Source of the DNA: Delphinapterus leucas
Lineage: Eukaryota; Chordata; Mammalia; Artiodactyla; Monodontidae
Direction of reading: 5' to 3'
DNA: 64,000 bases
Assembly: GCF_002288925.2 (NCBI RefSeq)
Contig: NW_022098021.1
Coordinates: forward strand, 32,025,484-32,089,483
Part shown: positions 11,570 to 24,262 of the stretch, one piece after another
Position numbering within the stretch: the first letter of the stretch is position 1
Layout of the letters: each line of letters starts with the position of its first letter
Position numbers and translations under genes: made by a program
The notes under the pieces: model-generated
What the model saw: only the letters and a program-made list of their open reading frames with translations
What the model was told of the DNA's origin: nothing
The model's database searches: none

Positions 11570-12131
11570 CTTTCTAATGCAGAGACCACGGTATGTTTTA
11601 AACCACAAGGAAAGAAATATATAGTTTCCATTTCCTGTCATGTCAAGCTTTTCTGTTTCATATCAATATAGAGGAAAAATGCCAAAATTTCAAATGGTAA
11701 CAGGAAAAGGAAAAATAGCAATGACTGTCAACTTGAAAGGATGGGAATCAGCAGGTTCTTTATTGCTGTTTTTCTATGCAATAGTGCAAGACAACTGGGG
11801 GAAAGTATTGAACTGTAATTTTATTTAATTTCAGGATATGACCAAATTAAGAATAAATAATCTCTATTTACAAAATAGAAAAATTTGTATTAGCTTGAAA
11901 ACAAATTTCCAGTCAAGAGTTTTGAAAGAACTCAATTGGCTTACAGTATCCTTACTGTCTGGACAGAAAGAAGCAATGAATATGACAAGAAGTCCTGATA
12001 GCTTTAGCTTGTCTTTTGTTTTTTTCAGACATGATGCACTTAGAATCTTTCAATTGCTCTTACCTCCTGGCTTTCTTTCAATATGAAAGCTTTAGCATTC
12101 AGTCATGAAATACTGCATCCCAGTTGTTCCT

Positions 12132-12441
12132 TTTTTTTTGATGTTGGGGGTAGGAGTTTATTAATTAATTAATTTATTTTTGCTGTGTTGCGTCTTCGTT
12201 TCTGAACGAGGGCTTTCTCTAGCTGTGGCAAGCGGGGGCCACTCTTCATCGCGGTGCGCGGGCCTCTCACTATCGCCTCCTCTCTTTTTGCGGAGCACAG
12301 GCTCCAGACGCGCAGGCTCAGTAGTTGTGGTGCACGGGCTTAGTCGCTCCGCGGCATGTGGGATCCTCCCAGACCAGGTCTCAAACCCGTGTCCCCTGCA
12401 TTAGCAGGCAGATTCCCAACCACTGCGCCACCAGGGAAGCC
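12132..12441 (-). mobile_element. CHR-type SINE, long subfamily, reversed
   Basis: The minus-strand head complements 'accagggaagccc' at about 12430-12442. The body includes 'gcgtcttcgtttctgaacga' and 'tgcggagcacaggctccaga', and the T/A-rich tail lies at 12132-12180. Direct repeats 'cagttgttcct' at 12121-12131 and 12442-12452 are the target duplication. The tail is interrupted by 'gatgttgggggtaggagt', so it has either mutated or captured a few extra bases. Confidence 0.9.
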
Positions 12442-12452
12442 CAGTTGTTCCT

Positions 12453-14525
12453 ATTTTTAAAGAGATTCCGCAGAGTTGATATTAGTATAGTTTAATGTTT
12501 TAGGCAGAAGTTCAAAAAATAAATAATTCAACCCCATATCTTTACTTAGTCACATATTAAAGAAATATAATTTATAACAAACATCTGCTTTCCAGTAATA
12601 GAGTAACAGACGGCAAAGAAAATTGGGTGTGAGAAATGACATACACTCATGCATTTATGTAATTAAACCTTAAAAGAATAGCTGAGTGATATTTTTCTTC
12701 TAATGCCAATCCAAGAATTAATAACACTCAAGTTAGCGTCAGGTCTTATAAAAGTACCATCTTAAACATAATGACCTGGTCCAATGGTAACACCTGTTAG
12801 TTCTCTTCCTAGACAGCTCTCTGATGTACATGCTGGGGTGACACTACAGGGAAACAAAACAACTGGTCAGCTCAGAAGGGGGGAAATCAATAAAATTGAT
12901 TATTTGGCATTGTGAACACACCTCTCCAAAAAAGGTGATCACATTTAATTTTCACTTTCCAATTGTTCGCTTTAAATTGCTTTGATAAAAATGTACAGGA
13001 AATTACTATAGCGATTGCTCTGTGTTATCTTTATACCAAAATGTATGACGTTTATATTTTCTTCTGCCTCTTATCAAGAAGAAATAATGGATATTTGAAA
13101 AAGTATTTGCTGGATTATCTGAAAAAGTCACCAAAGATAAGGACTTTAATTTTAAAAATAGCCATTAGGTTAAAACCAATAAACTCTGGTGTAGAGCATG
13201 TTGCAAATGAGGTCAAACTCTTGAGTTAATTCTGAAATAAGCTGTTTATTTTGGTTTTGTTCCATGACTATAGATTGTAGCTTCCAACCAGGCCAGCCAA
13301 ATCAAAACCACAGATGTTAATCCAAGACTACTCTGTAGTATAAACGAATCAATTCAAACCCGTGACCGTTACTGGAAAAACCGTTACTCAAAATATACAG
13401 ACCCACCCTAAAACATGACTCAGTAATGGGGAAAAAAATCAACCAGCAGGCCTGGTTCTTATGGTTGATCAATAATGCTACCTTCATTTAGGGGGAAGAA
13501 AACCAATATATTTTCCATTTTGAATTGCAATAAGCAAAGGGAAGTTCTACAATTAGCTCAAACTCAACCAAAGATTACTAGTTACAAAGTATCTGTGCCT
13601 CTCTATGAATCAGCAAGGTCAATCTGCAGACATGGCCTATAGATTCGCAGTTAAGTTACAGCCGGCCTCAGTCACTCTTTTAAAACTGTTATTAAACAGG
13701 ATTTGAAATGCCATTTGTTGAGAGATGACTTAGATTATAGGGTTCCAAATGGAAAGAAAGTTATAATAGAGTAGGAAGGTAGAGCATCCATATTCTACAG
13801 AATGAAGATCCAAATGACCAAAAAAACCTTTACTGAAAACAATGAAGATCAGAATTCCATTCTGTACCATAAACACTAAACCCAGAAATCTCACCCAAAC
13901 ACTTGAGTCTTAAAGCAAGCTGACAATACATAATGTTTTGAATGCTGCAAAAGGATGATGATAAAAACAGAAAAGAAGTTTTTAGTGTCGATTAGAAAAC
14001 ATCTTGGAAATGACTTCATCTGTTGTTGATAATTAATTTTGCAAAAAAAAAAAAAAAGACAACCATATTATCTCACCTTCGAGTTCTTGCAAGTTGTTCA
14101 TTCGTCACATTACTTTTATGACAACAAGATTAAATAACAAAAGCATATTCTGGTATTAGGGATTCCTTTATAAAAGCAATCTTAGCATCCAAACAGTTCC
14201 AACCCACTTTCTCAACTTACTACATTTACATCTTTAATGTTCACCATAACTGATGCTTAAAATATTAAACTCAAGGCAGTATAAGAGTCTGAAAAGTCAA
14301 TTTGTGTTTAATATACCTTGTTTATGAAAGCATAAAATTAGAAAATACCTTTTCAAAAACATATTCAAAATGTATGATTGAAGCAAAGAAATAGAAGTTG
14401 GGATGATAGATAGGTAATCAGATGGTTTATGTTCAGCCATGCCAGAAAATTGAGCTGTGACCAAATATTTATTGTTCTGTTACAGAGCTCTTTTTAGTCA
14501 AGCTGTCTAAATTTGCTCTCCATCA
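12453..14525. other. AT-rich non-coding stretch
   Basis: No gene and no element I can name. The 88-codon frame at 12963-13229 is AT-rich, of unknown type and without paralogue-like features. A 14-base A run at 14043-14056 has no recognisable element attached. Confidence 0.55.
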
Positions 14526-14750
14526 GTGGTTCTCCACTTCTGTGTATATGTAGGAGGGGAGAGGATGAGGGGGCAGGGTAGGGGACTAATGGGGAGGACA
14601 TGTCAAATGCCCAACTGCATAGTTCCTCTCAAATAGATCTGACTCTGTAAGTCTGAGGGGATCTTGTGTAGACCTGTATTATAAGTAACCCAGACGACTC
14701 TGATGTAAGTGGTCCATGAATAATACTTACATTAAGAAATATTGCAGCCT
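14526..14750. mobile_element. Probable hAT-Charlie (MER5-like) fragment
   Basis: It begins with the typical terminal repeat 'cagtggttctccact' and later has 'gacgactctgatgtaagtgg' followed by 'tccatgaataat', in MER5-like order. The middle is replaced by a G-rich stretch, so the subfamily is uncertain. Confidence 0.5.
14555..14598 (+). other. G-quadruplex candidate
   Basis: Plus-strand G runs of 4, 5, 3, 4 and 4 are separated by short loops of 2-9 bases within about 44 bases. This fits the general G3+ quadruplex pattern. No regulatory role can be read from sequence. Confidence 0.55.
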
Positions 14751-15119
14751 TCTGCTTAACACTTGAGAAGCTTTGCTTACATCCTTAATACTCTCTACCA
14801 AACACTCTCAGGAAGGCACATTCCTCATAAAAGATTCCTCCTTACTTCTTACCATTTCCTTGGGGTGTCTTTCCAGTCTCTACCTCCCAAATCTCCTTGA
14901 ATCTCTCCCTGCATCATTTCCTTCCACTTGAAACTTGATAATTTGGACTGTCCTTTACTTCCTGAAACTGCGCTTGCCTGATGTGAAGATTCTAGTTCCC
15001 CTGCAAATGCAATTTTCTGCAAGGTACAGACAGTTCTGTTCTTCTTTCAGCGTAGCTGCTATCACAAGTTTATGACATCCTTCTTTTGAAAAAGGCAGAG
15101 TGGTGTAAGACAAACAACC

Positions 15120-15310
15120 GGGAAGCTGGAGTCCAGAAATTTAGGTTTGCATTTTGATGCATTTTGATGCTGCTAATTCTGACTTAGGATGTTGGGGAAG
15201 TCACTTTATGCTCTGAGCTCCAGTCTCCTCACCTGTAAAATAAATCAAATAATGCCTAACTCTTAGGATATAAGTTAGGGTTAAATGAGATACTGTCTGG
15301 AAAAAGTCCT
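15120..15310 (+). mobile_element. MIR SINE fragment
   Basis: 'gctgctaattctgacttagg', 'agtctcctcacctgtaaaat' and 'ggttaaatgagatactgtct' follow the MIR order. A short tandem of 'gcattttgat' sits at about 15149-15170. Confidence 0.75.
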
Positions 15311-15559
15311 TTGAAAATGGTAATTTCCTATAAATTTGGGAAATTTTTGCAAAGCAAGAGAAAGACCTGCCTATGATCATTTTGAAATCCTTGTCTCATG
15401 TGGAACAAAATATGGAACTTCTAGCTACTTTTTCATGAAGGGTAAAAAGCATAATCCCTTGATAATAATTTAGTTCTTTAGACATCAATAATGCTAACTC
15501 TTTAGTGATTCAGAAACCAACTGTTCTAGATATTTTCCATTTTTCACTTCCTTCCTTTC

Positions 15560-16020
15560 TTCCTCTGTCCTGCTTTGATGCTCAGGAGTTGGTTCCTGCA
15601 GACCACATCTCCTGGAATCTCTTGCTAGCTGCCTTCTGGGTGGTGTTGGCCAACAGAAGGACCAGCAGGAGATGGTTGGCAGGATAGAAGCTGGGCTGTT
15701 TCTTCCCTACTCATTCCGTTTTCATACCATATCTGTGGTGGCAACTGTATCCACTCACTATGACAGCAGCCCTCTCCCTCCACAATTCCAATGCTCACTG
15801 GGTTCCAGTTACATATTTCCTCCCCTCAGTCCCTCAGCCCGGGGTGTGAAATAGGTTCCTGCTTTCAGCCCCTGAGTGGAGCACCTGTTCATCCTTCATT
15901 CATTCTCATTTGATCCCAGCCACCACACCCCTAAAAGTATGCCTTTTATTAAAGTCTTCTCATTTGAACCATCGGGAATGAATTCTGTTTCTTGCAGGGA
16001 CCCTGACTGATATACCAGTA
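15560..16020 (+). mobile_element. Ancient interspersed repeat, family not fixed
   Basis: The 3' end 'ccttttattaaagtcttctc' followed by 'ggaccctgactgatatacc' is a recurrent mammalian repeat ending. A related ending occurs near 44.56 kb in this window. The element is LTR-like in having a polyadenylation-like 'attaaa' shortly before its end, but I cannot name it or set its 5' border. Confidence 0.45.
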
Positions 16021-18280
16021 TAGTAGTAAACCAACTACATGCATGGAATTTTTGAAGGACATGGATTTAAGTTCATTTTTATGATTAGGGTTTTTTGTTA
16101 TTGTAGAGTATCTTCCATCCTCCTGTTCTTAGTCATAAACAGACATTACTATTAATATTGAATCATTTGCCTGGGCCAACATGGTGAAAAAGATTATTGC
16201 CCTAAAGCTAAATAGAAACAAATTCTCTCTCCTGAAGAATCTCTCTGAAGTTTCTATTACCATGGTGGTACTTTGGCTTTGGAGTGTTTTTCTTTTCTTT
16301 CTTTGTTTTCTTTGAATGACAAAGAAATGGAAGTTTTCTATGGAGGGGTGGTATTTTTTCCTGTTACTAAGGTGGGGTGAGAAATGATTTCTTCTTTTTA
16401 AATAAATGTTTATAAGTTTTTATGTGCGTTAAACCCCCTCAATATTTTTACAGAGAAAAAAAATTAATGAAGAAATTATTAACATTGGAAAATAAGCTAT
16501 CTCAATTACACAGTAACTTTTTCTCAATGGTTTTCTTAATATTTATATATTAACATCATAATGACTCAATACAATACAATTTATACAATTTGCAGCCATT
16601 ATTGTGAAAAAAGATCCCTTAAAATAATACCTCCACCTTACAGACAGATTTGACATGCCATAATGACTCACGGAGAGCCAAATGCAGGATTACATGATAA
16701 GCCAGAAGCTGTGTCATGGTCTACCAGGCCAGGTAAGTAAAACACATTTACAAAAGAAACCAAGTAAATAGTTACAGAAACAGGAAAGTCTCTGTAGAGT
16801 AAATTGCGCTCAGGCAATTTTTAAAATATGGATTATGGAAGATTCTCTTCTCTCCTTTTCTCTAGGCTTACCTTTTTAATAAGAACAAAAGTAAAACAAA
16901 TGTGTATGCACAAAGACACAGAATACATTCTAATAACTTCAGGGACTCTGCTTTAATCTACTGAAGATATAGTTCAGAGTAGAGAAATGACATCTTGAGA
17001 CCCCTTCATTCTATCTGGGTGTTACAGCTGAGATGGGCCTGTGTGAAGCAAGCTAAGAACAATATGTGCTGTTCTGATGCCTGAATATTATAGGTGCAGG
17101 AATAACTAGCTTGCAGAGCTTCAAAGAGCAGAGACGATTTCAACCTTAATAACCTCTGTGGCATTTTTCAATTTTCCAGGCTGCCAGTCAAATGAATGCA
17201 TGTCTGGGGTTGGAGAGGAGACAAGAAAGGGAAGAGATTAACCTCTGAGATCCATGATATAAACTCCATTGGCTAAAACTGGTCATGTGTTAGAAACCAA
17301 ACACGGATAGCGATAAACCTCTCTATACACTGAGCTCAGATGTTAGAACAAAGGTTCTAGGAGGGAAATTGGGATCTTCAGGGTTGCCTGGCTGAAATAA
17401 TCATGGAATGTTAATCATTCTTATTTTCTTCTTCCCCTAGATTGAAAGCAACCCCGCAGTCTCCTCCTGATCTTCAAGCTAATTAGTTCAAGAGATTGTT
17501 CTTAAAAAACCATTGTCTTTTCAAATGAGAAAGGCTTGCAGAAAACTCAGACCTGCCCCTGCCCAAACTCCTCTATCTCACCAAAGTGAGCAAACAAAAC
17601 TCTTGATCTGGCACCTTCCTCATACACAACCCTTCCTCAGGCTTGCTTTATCCGTCGGAAAATTAGAAACTCCCCCAAGAGGTGAAGATCTCCTAATTAT
17701 GGATGCTCTAAGAAAGCTAAGATTGCTACTATTGCCAAAGAAATACAAATTATACGCAGAATGAACTTGCTCAAAAGAAGAAGCCATTGTGCAGATGTCT
17801 CACCACACCTTGACTTGTTTCTTACATTTTCTGGTATCAAACACTTTCAAGTTTTCTTTCAAAGTGTAACTTGAGGCTCTGCTTTTACATTCAGTGCTCC
17901 TCCCGGAACTTCTGTGCAGGCACTGGGCATTCCAAAAATAAGACAAGGAATCACCCACTTCTGGAATAAGGTCCATGATATTAGGGAAAAACCATGAGGA
18001 ATAGTCTGTTGATTCTGTCAGAAATCACCAGTCCCAGCCCTTGAGTTTGGGATAGTGTCACCATGATACTGCCAAGGGGCTGCTGACTCCAGGGCTGACT
18101 TCACCTGAGCTGATCCTTTTTCATTAATTCATCTATTTATCTATTCATTTATTCATCTGTGAAATATGTAATTTGTAGATATGACGTACAGAATTCTGTG
18201 ACAGACACTAAAGAGAAATAAAAGCAGTCCAAAACATGTATATCTTGCTAAGGAGAGTCTGCCCCACCTTAATCTACCTG
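16021..18280. other. AT-rich non-coding stretch
   Basis: No gene recognised. The 83-codon frame at 17513-17764 lacks any recognisable motif and has no adjacent exon-like structure. No repeat could be named with confidence. Confidence 0.55.
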
Positions 18281-18420
18281 TTTTTTTGTTTTTGTTTTGT
18301 TTTTTTTTTTGGCCAGGCCTCACAGCATGAAGGATCTTAATTCCTAGACCAGGGATTTGAACCCATGCCCCCTGCAGTGGAAGCATGGAGTCTTAACCAC
18401 TGGACCACCAGGGAAGTCCC
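18281..18420 (-). mobile_element. Older CHR-type SINE, tRNA-like half
   Basis: Reading the minus strand gives head 'gggacttccctggtggtcca', then a tRNA-like region and a poly(A) tail seen as T-rich 18281-18310. The body is only about 110 bases, corresponding to the short older subfamily. No clean target duplication was found, consistent with greater age. Confidence 0.85.
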
Positions 18421-18499
18421 GATGTAGCTTAGTTCTTGTCTGAATAACTATAAGAGTGTCACACCTAGCCTCCCTTACCCACCCAAGTACACTTCTAAT

Positions 18500-18660
18500 C
18501 CATTCTCCACACTGCCCCTAGGCCAGTAATATTTTCAAATGCAGCTCTGCTGTGTCTTCCCCTCACTGCAAGATAAAGACTGCACAAGGTCCCTGAAAAT
18601 CTTCAGCCTTATCTTGCACCGTTGTTCCTTTACATATGAGCTTCTTCCATTCTGGCTTTC
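18500..18660 (+). mobile_element. L2 LINE fragment, 5' part of a split copy
   Basis: 'gataaagactgcacaaggtc' followed by 'cttatcttgcaccgttgt' and 'gagcttcttccattctggct' follows L2 3'-region order. The match resumes at 18963 after an insertion. Confidence 0.6.
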
Positions 18661-18962
18661 TTTTTTAAATAAACTTTTAATTTGGAATAATCATTGATTT
18701 GCAGAAAAGTTGCATAGGTAGTAGAGAGTTTCCATACACAACTCACTCAATTTCAGTTTTCCCTAACGTTACCATCTTATGTAACTATGATATGTTTGTC
18801 AAAACTTAGAAACTAACATTAGTACATTACTATCAACTAAACTCCATACATTATTTAGATTTCACCAGTTTTTCCATTAATGTCCTTTTTCTATTCCTGG
18901 GTCTAATCACCCTTCCCTTCTCTTAAATGCTTATCCCATCATACAGCCATTATGCATGTCAT
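18661..18962. mobile_element. Old interspersed repeat inserted in the L2
   Basis: 'ggaataatcattgatttgca', 'ccatacacaactcactcaat' and 'tatttagatttcaccagttt' are a familiar high-copy mammalian repeat text, probably an L1M-type segment. It separates two L2 pieces that otherwise read in order. Subfamily and strand are uncertain. Confidence 0.5.
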
Positions 18963-19320
18963 TGTATCACTTAAAATATTCTCTTACCCTCACTCTTCCC
19001 CCCAGCTCTCTTTGCTATGTGGTTTCTACTCATTGTTCAGATCTTAGCTCAAAAGTCACTTCCTCAGAGGACTCTCTCTAAAGCCTGGGTCTAGGGCTGG
19101 TTTCTGTGTAATGTGCCTTTATACAACTACGTGCCCTTCCTTTGTAGCACTTTTCTCTTTGATGTGATTATTTAATTTTGTCCCTATCTGCCACTAGGCT
19201 CTAAAGACCATGAAAGCAGAAAGCCTGTCTGTTTTTCCTAATCATTGTATTCCCCAAGTCTTGGCACGGTGTGTGGCATATCATATGGACTCAAAGAATG
19301 TACTGAATTAATAGATGGAT
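18963..19320 (+). mobile_element. L2 LINE fragment, 3' part of a split copy
   Basis: 'tcagatcttagctcaaaagt', 'gccactaggctctaaagacc' and the closing 'agaatgtactgaattaatag' follow the L2 3' UTR to its end. It continues the piece that ends at 18660. Confidence 0.75.
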
Positions 19321-20421
19321 AAAAGAATGAAAGAGAAGAGTTAAGTGATAATAGAAGGAAGCACATTATAGAACATCAAAATGAGTGACCCAGACAATAC
19401 AGATGATCACAGAGCTTCAAAAGAGGGAAAGATCAAAGTGAGAGGCAGAATTACAAGAAAACTTCATGAAAATAGAGAGTGGGACTTTACCTGGACCTTT
19501 TATTCATGCAATTAACAATTACTGAGTATTTACTAAGTGCCAAGCCCTCAAAGTGTTTTGTTCATTTTAAGCAAGGAAATGGTGTGATCAGTGTGACATG
19601 TTGTAAAAAACAATGGAGCAATATGGAGGATTGACTGAATAAGAAAGAACCCAGAAAGTTTTAAAAAACAGTTAAGATAATTATTCAGCTAAGAAATACT
19701 GAGATCTCAGACTAAGGCAAATGTGATGAAGAAAAGGAAATACTGAGGAGGTCAATTCAACAAACACTTGGAGGTAACAAATATTAGAAAAAGAAATTCC
19801 CAGCAGGTTAAATAGCAACAAGAATGAGTTACAAGTTAAAAATTAACATGGATATTTGGAATACAGTGAGAGTACTTCCAGGTTGAAGTAAAGGGCTCAT
19901 GATGGAAGCTATGGAAGAGATACCTGGATAGATCAATTCTGCTTTTGAAAAGTCAAGGAGATTGGACTTTATTCTATTAGTAATGAGTCATTAAGCAATA
20001 ATGACATGATGAAAGTGAGATATAGGATGAAGAGAATTTAGACAAAGGAAGGCTCATTGAGAAGCTGCTGAAGAAATCTAAGCATTTGCTTTAGAGTGTT
20101 AGCGTTAGAAATGAAGAGGAAGTGGCATCCCTATCGCATTTTTTAAAAGAAGATTGACTTACAAGTACCTAAATCAGCATCCAGTGTATTGATAGTATCT
20201 AGTGCAGAGTATTTTATCCTCGTTTTATTTGACTTACTCTTCTTTATGGAGAAAACATCCTGGAAGACTAGTAGGTTTTGAATACCCATCAATATTCATT
20301 GAAAACCCTTTATATGACAAGAACATGGAGCATACAAAAAATAAGTACATATGTGGTCTTCCTTTGAAGTATCTTTTTTACTCTTAGCTTTCAGGAGAAA
20401 TGAATATATGTGATATACTTC
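19321..20421. other. Non-coding stretch
   Basis: Purine-rich and AT-rich. Phrases such as 'gagtatttactaagtgccaa' at 19522-19541 suggest an old repeat, but nothing can be delimited. No gene is seen. Confidence 0.5.
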
Positions 20422-20970
20422 TGTGGTCATGTTCCTCCAAGATGACCCCCATGATCTCCACCTCCTGGCATTCACACTCTGTGTAGTCCCCTCCTGTGTT
20501 GTATTGGGCTTGGTCTGTGAGACCAGTGACCTAGAGCAGAAGTGATGGCTTAGCATTTCCCAGAGTACATATAAAAGACTGCATCTTCTGTCTTGGCTTT
20601 TTTTCTCTTTCTCAGATCACTCACTCTGGGGGAAGTCAGCTGCTGTGTCATGAAGACATTCAGGTCACCTGTGAAGATGCACGTGTGGTGGGAAGGGAAG
20701 CCTCTGGACAACAGCCAGTGAGGAACTGAGGCCTGCCAACAACCACATGAGTGAGCTTGGAACTGGATTCTCAGGCTCCAGTCAAGCCTTGATTCAACTG
20801 CAGCTGTTGCCAACAGCATGACTGCAGCTTGAGAAAGTAAGCCTGAACCACCCAGCTAAGCTGCTCCCTGTTTCCTGCCCCTGAGAAACTGTGAGAGACA
20901 ATAAATGTTTGTTGTTTCAAGCTGCTAAATTTGGGGGTAACTTGTTACACAACAATAGATAACTAAGGCA
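20422..20970 (+). mobile_element. MaLR/MLT1-type LTR (ERVL-MaLR), solo
   Basis: The element starts with TG and ends with CA. It has a TATA-like 'acatataaaagac' near 20565-20577 and a polyadenylation signal AATAAA at 20900-20905, followed by the diagnostic MLT1-like end ('gtttgttgtttcaagctgct', then 'aacaatagataactaaggca'). Exact 5-bp repeats 'acttc' at 20417-20421 and 20971-20975 mark the target duplication, so both borders are firm. No internal retroviral-type coding sequence adjoins it, so it is a solo LTR. Confidence 0.88.
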
Positions 20971-20975
20971 ACTTC

Positions 20976-23150
20976 ATACTACTAAACATTGAAAACTAGC
21001 AAGGAAATCATGTTTCCATCTTTGTCCTCACTGTTAAGAAATGTAAGCTAAATATGATTCTTGATTTTGGTTGCTTTTCTCAGTCTATAGTTATTGATTT
21101 ATCTTCTTCTCCCCCACCCTTTATTTTTTGTTTCCTATCCTTTGTCCTCTGTCCACTGATTTTGGTTTTATTCTTCTTACTCCTTTATTGTAAAGCTCCT
21201 AAAGCCTTTTTGGAAATATAGATGCAGGATAAAACAACAAAGTAAAAATAGCAGACATTAAGCTAGGGATCCAGCCACCATCAGAGAGATCACAATCTCA
21301 TGGGAGAGAAAAGAGACCAAGTAATGTGACACAGTCTATTACCAGTGTTCAACCACACAGAGATTGCTGTTAGAATTCCAAGGAAAGGGATACCAGAAAA
21401 GTTGTATTTTAGGTCAAGTTCCCCAGAAGCAGACCTTGAAATAGGATTTGCATTACAAAAGTGCCCTCAAAATAAACTGTTAAGGAAATGAAGAAAACAA
21501 GACAGGGAAAGGGAAAAAGCCAAGCCAGGAACATTTTGAGAGTATCATGGAAGATGGTTTCAACCTGATCCTATATGATAAGTCAGGAATATGAGAACGG
21601 CTTAGAGAGAGAGTCCTGAGCTTCCGTACTTCTGTACCCATTGGCCAAGGGCCTCTGAAAGACAGGGAAGCTCCCAGGCACACCAGCTCCAGGTGGGACC
21701 CCTTGAACTGCAAAGAAGTGGCATCAGTAGCCTGAGGGAAGTCCTCAAAAGACAGCTGCAGTTGTCAGCGGTCAGAAGAAAGAACACGCTGAAACCAAGT
21801 GAGAACACAGAAATGGTGAAGAGATCTGAGGGCATCTGCATAGAGCACCAAGGTCTGCTCTATTAGGGAAAGTTCCATTCAAGGAGAAGGCTCATCACCT
21901 GTAAGGAAGCTTATGGGATAGCTAGAATTGGGATAGACATGAAGAAGAAAGTATTTTACAGACTCTGAGATGACTAACCAATTATAAAACAGGTAGAACC
22001 TCTTGGAACTCTAGAATGATTCAATATTATAACTTAGACACTTAATTCTATTTCTAATCCCAAGGCGGGATCTTAAGCCCACCTCTTTTGGGGGTTATTA
22101 AAACACAATCATTTGTCTTTAGAAAAGAGATGGTGAAAGGTTAGAAAAATCTCATGCTTCTTCTAAACCTTAGACATTCTATTTTTCACCCATTCTCTTT
22201 CTAAAGTACAAATACAGCATAAAACTCTGAGCTAAATCTTAAATAAGAAGAAAGCCTGGTGGAAGAGGATGAGAATCTCTAAAGTGTTTTAAGACTCCCT
22301 CTTCTATTATTATCATTATTCCTGGGCTGCTAAAATTTGGAGACCACTTCAAATACAAGCTATTTAATAATATGTCTCTTTCTCTTTCTCTCTCTCTCTC
22401 TCTTTCTTTTTTTTCCAGAATTTATCACTAATAAGTAAAGTGTTGTAATAGCTTTTCCTCCTATATACACTTTATGATATAGTCTAAATTTATCTGGAGT
22501 TGAGCATGAAGGCATAAATCACTAAGCCCCTGCTTGCCTGATCAAGAGCCTATCTTCTAGAAAAATCAGGCCTCCAGGGGCTGCTGTTCACAGAAACTCT
22601 CTTTTCTGGCTCTCCGTCAGGGTTGCAGACACCTCTCCCCAAGGATTCATCAACTGCCAAACAAAGAGGAAGGCAGGTCAATGATACCAAAATCTGTAGC
22701 TTCAGGAGCTTCTGAAGTGTCTGACCAGAAAAAAAATAATAATAAAGAGAGAGAGAGAGAGAAAGGAAAAACATTTTCAAAGGAACAAAAACACATGGTC
22801 TTAGAATTCATAGGCTACGTTCTGGAAAGGAGACTCTCAGAACCCCATAACCAGCAAGTTTCTGGGACTCTAATGATGGGCTACCAACCAGCCTAGGTAG
22901 GTACTGATCATTATTGTTTTATTAGATAGAGTCCAGTTTTGGGTGCTATTCTATCATTTTGACAAAAGAATTTCTTCATGACATCTTTTGTCATGTTATC
23001 CTGACTTAAATGTGGATGAACCATACTGAATGATTCACATTTACAGAATGTAGGCTCTGCCTTCTAACTGAATATTTCTCTTTCAGTTTGACCCCAGATA
23101 CCCTTGTACTTTGGAAACATCAATTTATAGCACAAAATGTTAGAATTCCA
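20976..23150. other. Non-coding stretch
   Basis: No gene recognised. Short frames on both strands at 21.5-21.8 kb overlap and look random. The only clear element is the CT-rich tract near 22.4 kb. Confidence 0.55.
22375..22417. repeat. CT-rich polypyrimidine tract
   Basis: (CT)n with CTTT interruptions running into a T run. Simple-sequence DNA. Confidence 0.9.
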
Positions 23151-23159
23151 ACCCAAAAC

Positions 23160-23290
23160 AGGAGCCACTGCATTGAGGGTTGTCACTTATATTATAGGTG
23201 AGAAAGCTGAGATTTAGAGAAGTCATATAAACCTGCTTAAGGCCAAGCAAAGCTTGTAGTAGAAGACCAGTTACTTGTCTCTCTAGCCAA
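23160..23290 (-). mobile_element. MIR SINE fragment
   Basis: 'ataggtgagaaagctgagat' followed by 'ttagagaagtcatataaacc' and 'aaggccaagcaaagctt' is antisense MIR core in order. Confidence 0.65.
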
Positions 23291-23884
23291 AGCTCTTCCA
23301 GATATACCACAGTTCAACTAAGAAGGTTAGAGGCCAATTTAAACTCCAAAGTGGTGCTGTATAAGGACTTAAAGAATCTTTTGAGGGCGAGACATAGTGC
23401 AATGAAAGCTGGATAGATGAGACAAAAAACAAACTCTATCACTTCAGCATCGAATGAGAGAAGGCTATCAGGCAAGGCCACTTAGGGGCTGGATAGAGGA
23501 AGAATGACAACAAGCTGGGGACAGAGGCAGGGTAAGTATGGCAAGTGGGGTGGGCTGAGCTAGGCTTTTCAAGCTTCCTGTGGATCAGCTAATTTGAATA
23601 ATTCCGTGGGTTCCCGGGTATAGGGGCTGCCCTTGTTGTCTGGCATCTGGCTCTGGGGCAATTACGGTGGGTGCATATTAGCCCTGGAGTGTGGAAGCTC
23701 CATAAGGGAAATGGTTGGGATATGGACTTGACCTGTTCTGAGAAGGGGAACTGACCAGCCTTGAGCCATGGGTGAGCACAGCATCTCGAAAACAATTACA
23801 AGTGTTTATGAAAAAATAGAATTAGCCCTGGGCCAAACCACAGATACTCACAGAAGCAGCTGTGAAAAAATAAAGAAAAATAAA

Positions 23885-24045
23885 CAACACCGTTAAGAAT
23901 CAAAAGACCTGGGTTTGAGTCCCTCTGTCACTCATTTGCTATGTGGCTTTAGGCAAGTTGTTTAACTTCCTCTGTATCCCAGGCTCTTCATCTGTGCATC
24001 GAGAATTCATATAATTCACCTTACAGGATTGTGGTGGAGATTAAA
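23885..24045 (+). mobile_element. MIR SINE fragment
   Basis: 'agacctgggtttgagtccct', 'gtggctttaggcaagttgtt' and 'ggattgtggtggagattaaa' follow the MIR from the tRNA-like part through the core. Confidence 0.85.
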
Positions 24046-24190
24046 TATAAATATAAATTAATATAATAAATTATAAAAGTAATGATAAAAAAATAAAAAT
24101 AAATAAATAAATATAAATTAAATATAAATGTAATTAAATATAATAATGTACATCTAACAAATACACATATTTCATATGTTTATATAAAAT
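24030..24190. repeat. AT-rich low-complexity region
   Basis: Repeated ATAAAT, TAAAT and AATATAA units over about 160 bases with almost no G or C. It may have grown from the tail of the adjoining MIR. Confidence 0.85.
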
Positions 24191-24262
24191 ATAAGGTTGT
24201 AAACAAAGGGATTTTCACCCTAATCATAGATACCATTCAAATGTAATGATATTAAAATATTT

